Assembly: GCF_004000805.1 (NCBI RefSeq)
Contig: NZ_BILY01000052.1
Coordinates: 1-40,218, forward strand
From: Paenibacillus glycanilyticus NBRC 16618
GTDB taxonomy: Bacteria; Bacillota; Bacilli; Paenibacillales; Paenibacillaceae
Length of the DNA: 40,218 nucleotides
Direction: 5' to 3'
The position numbers and the translations under genes are program-made. The first letter of the stretch is position 1. Every line of letters begins with the position of its first letter. The notes under the pieces are model-generated. The model worked only from the letters and a program-made list of their open reading frames with translations. It was not told the DNA's origin and ran no database searches. Of this stretch, positions 39,789 to 40,218 are shown piece after piece.

Positions 39789-39817
39789 AGTTTAGGATAT
39801 ATATACCTATTTGTAAA
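39789..39817 (-). promoter_or_regulatory. Putative promoter of the chemoreceptor leader
   Basis: On the minus strand TTTACA (39817-39812), 17 nt, then TAAACT (39794-39789), about 35 nt before the aptamer. It reads as sigma-A-like; no sigma-D (flagellar) consensus was recognised. Confidence 0.55.
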
Positions 39818-39865
39818 CAAAAAATGGCTCAATTCCCAACACTGCGACTTTAGCCTCATCTCTCT

Positions 39866-39893
39866 TTGAATCGCTCTTCGAAGAAGTTATAAT
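39866..39893 (+). promoter_or_regulatory. Sigma-A promoter of the DUF2536 gene
   Basis: TTGAAT (39866-39871), a 16-nt spacer and a perfect TATAAT (39888-39893), about 37 nt before the start codon. Confidence 0.7.
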
Positions 39894-39930
39894 AGAATTC
39901 AAATAAAGACAGAGACGGGAGTAATAGACG

Positions 39931-40143
39931 ATGGAATTCCGGTTGGATCTGATTGACGATAAAGTAGAATTTTTTGAAGCTAGCGATCTGCGCACGCTGG
40001 AGCTGAAGATCGAGCAGCAGATCGAGAACAATAAAGCACTTCTTCTGCAGGTTCATCATGTTCAGCATCATGCTGCATTTAACGCCAATACGGGTAAAAT
40101 GCTATACAGCGCCGTTGTTCATTTCAAGGCTAAGAAGCTCTAG
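39931..40143 (+). CDS. DUF2536 family protein (YrzA-like)
   Basis: A 70-residue soluble protein starting MEFRLDLIDDKVEFFEASDLRTLE and ending with LYSAVVHFKAKKL. It matches the DUF2536 family, YrzA in B. subtilis, in length and at both ends. It is probably a small alpha/beta protein, with KIEQQIENNKALLLQVHHVQHH forming the helix-strand centre. Function unknown. The ATG follows a GGGAG site, and a consensus promoter lies just upstream. Confidence 0.85.
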   Translation: MEFRLDLIDDKVEFFEASDLRTLELKIEQQIENNKALLLQVHHVQHHAAFNANTGKMLYSAVVHFKAKKL

Positions 40144-40218
40144 AAAATCCTCTCAAAAAAAGTCTTGCATAATCCGTACAAGCTATGGCATAATACGTTT
40201 TGTGCCCGACACAAACAA
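40144..40218 (+). other. Window end: possible promoter for a gene outside
   Basis: A CATAAT (-10-like) near 40189-40194 follows TTGCAT by 18 nt on the plus strand. The match is modest and no coding region follows inside the window. Confidence 0.25.

Larger units (their letters stand above)
39581..39930. other. Divergent regulatory region between the chemoreceptor and DUF2536 genes
   Basis: These 350 nt carry no gene. They contain the chemoreceptor leader (promoter, c-di-GMP aptamer, terminator) on the minus strand and the DUF2536 promoter on the plus strand. Confidence 0.85.

Noticed and set aside
1..40218. CRISPR arrays, tRNA/rRNA genes, prophage or IS elements
   Set aside because: No regularly spaced repeats, no cloverleaf or rRNA segments, and no integrase, transposase or phage structural genes were seen.

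Overview
The window looks like a chromosomal segment of a spore-forming, low-to-moderate-GC Firmicute, most likely Paenibacillus or a close relative. The evidence is Bacillus-like gene order (panE / bshC / mraZ-rsmH-ftsL-pbp-spoVD; typA-ylaH with ylaJ- and ylaK-like genes; nifS-thiI), sporulation genes (spoVD, rsfA, a YhcN/YlaJ lipoprotein), bacillithiol synthesis (bshC), strong AGGAGG-type ribosome sites, and many hairpin-plus-T-run terminators. Nothing suggests a phage, plasmid, IS element, CRISPR array, rRNA or tRNA. This is mainly core chromosome.

Layout. 1-6180: the division and cell-wall (dcw) cluster on the minus strand, read as mraZ, rsmH, ftsL, a PASTA class B PBP and spoVD, headed by a clear array of MraZ operator repeats. 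6249-14882 (minus): rsfA, panE, a DUF3397 gene, bshC, ahcY, rocD-rocF and a DUF4349 lipoprotein. Here ahcY-rocD-rocF-DUF4349 sit between bshC and mraZ, which are adjacent in B. subtilis. 15149-19032: a DUF2626 gene, a MidA/NDUFAF7-like methyltransferase, a secreted coiled-coil protein, and an orphan solute-binding-like protein whose 3' end overlaps it tail to tail. 19033-19371 is gene-free and holds a 154-nt imperfect inverted repeat. 19372-25729: a yla-like block (PIN-PhoH, YlaJ-like lipoprotein, LCP protein, an unknown 90-aa protein, YlaH, TypA/BipA, a LiaF-like membrane protein). 25889-29818: two divergent TerC genes, then nifS-thiI. 29937-33268: lytic transglycosylase, nitroreductase, an uncharacterised lectin-fold-like protein and a MenA/UbiA-type prenyltransferase. 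33436-37039: one five-gene operon encoding two ABC exporters with a YtrA-type GntR repressor in the middle. 37213-40143: a DUF6886 protein, a chemoreceptor under a c-di-GMP-I riboswitch, and a DUF2536 (YrzA-like) protein.

The most informative non-coding signals are: the c-di-GMP-I (GEMM) aptamer followed by a terminator in the chemoreceptor leader; a structured, unassigned leader before ahcY; the long inverted repeat at 19151-19304; a palindromic operator overlapping the promoter of the double ABC operon; and a 6-1-6 palindrome overlapping the nitroreductase promoter. I did not find a clearly new multi-gene system. The best candidates for something undescribed are the ahcY leader, the inverted repeat, and the secreted coiled-coil/orphan SBP pair.
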